Source: an uncultured Pseudobdellovibrionaceae bacterium (lineage in GTDB: Bacteria; Bdellovibrionota; Bdellovibrionia; Bdellovibrionales; Bdellovibrionaceae). From it: a stretch of DNA of 5,244 nt. Below, in pieces: positions 5,218 through 5,244 of the stretch. The stretch's first letter is position 1. Each line of letters opens with the position of its first letter. A program made the position numbers and the translations under genes. The stretch lies in NCBI GenBank assembly GCA_937900305.1, contig CALCCV010000411.1, positions 1-5,244 on the forward strand, in the 5' to 3' direction. The notes below the pieces were generated by a model that was given only the letters and a program-made list of their open reading frames with translations, searched no databases and was not told the DNA's origin.

Positions 5218-5244
5218 AGATCGGAAGAGCACACGTCTGAACTC
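5218..5244. other. Illumina TruSeq adapter sequence (artefact)
   Basis: The last 27 bases, beginning AGATCGGAAGAGC and ending CTGAACTC, are identical to the start of the Illumina TruSeq read-through adapter. It is untrimmed library sequence at the contig end, not genome. It supplies the false stop codon (TGA at 5238-5240) to the patatin frame. Confidence 0.97.

Overview
This 5.2-kb window reads as chromosomal DNA of a Gram-negative bacterium. It holds lipobox signal peptides, an outer-membrane barrel with a C-terminal Phe, and a DedA membrane protein. The mix of orphan lipoproteins, a short unassigned barrel and envelope enzymes recalls predatory or delta-like lineages such as Bdellovibrionota. 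That placement is an impression from gene style, not a demonstrated assignment. The right-hand 27 bases are not biological: they match the Illumina TruSeq read-through adapter, so the window is the end of an untrimmed contig.

Layout, left to right. A plus-strand M23 (LytM-type) peptidoglycan endopeptidase lipoprotein (29-634) converges on a minus-strand predicted outer-membrane beta-barrel gene (710-1699), with a symmetrical bidirectional terminator between them (649-675). Upstream of the barrel gene is a 441-base gene-free stretch (1700-2140). It is AT-rich next to the barrel gene and contains several inverted repeats. The minus strand continues with dedA (2141-2830), an unknown lipoprotein (2942-3583) and a small protein with the signature of the phage ABA-sandwich family (3768-4196). 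Divergent from the last is a patatin-like phospholipase gene (from 4344), cut off by the adapter at 5217.

Five of the six genes act in or on the cell envelope: a murein hydrolase, a barrel, a membrane lipid-transport family protein, a lipoprotein and a lipid acyl hydrolase. The sixth is a phage-derived or domesticated small protein with its own promoter-like sequence and a strong ribosome binding site. The genes have separate leaders and gaps of about 110-440 bases, so they do not look like one tight operon. I see no tRNA, rRNA, CRISPR array, insertion sequence or recognisable defence system. The points most worth a second look are the adapter-made false C-terminus of the patatin, the isolated phage-type gene, and the structured intergenic region 1700-2140.
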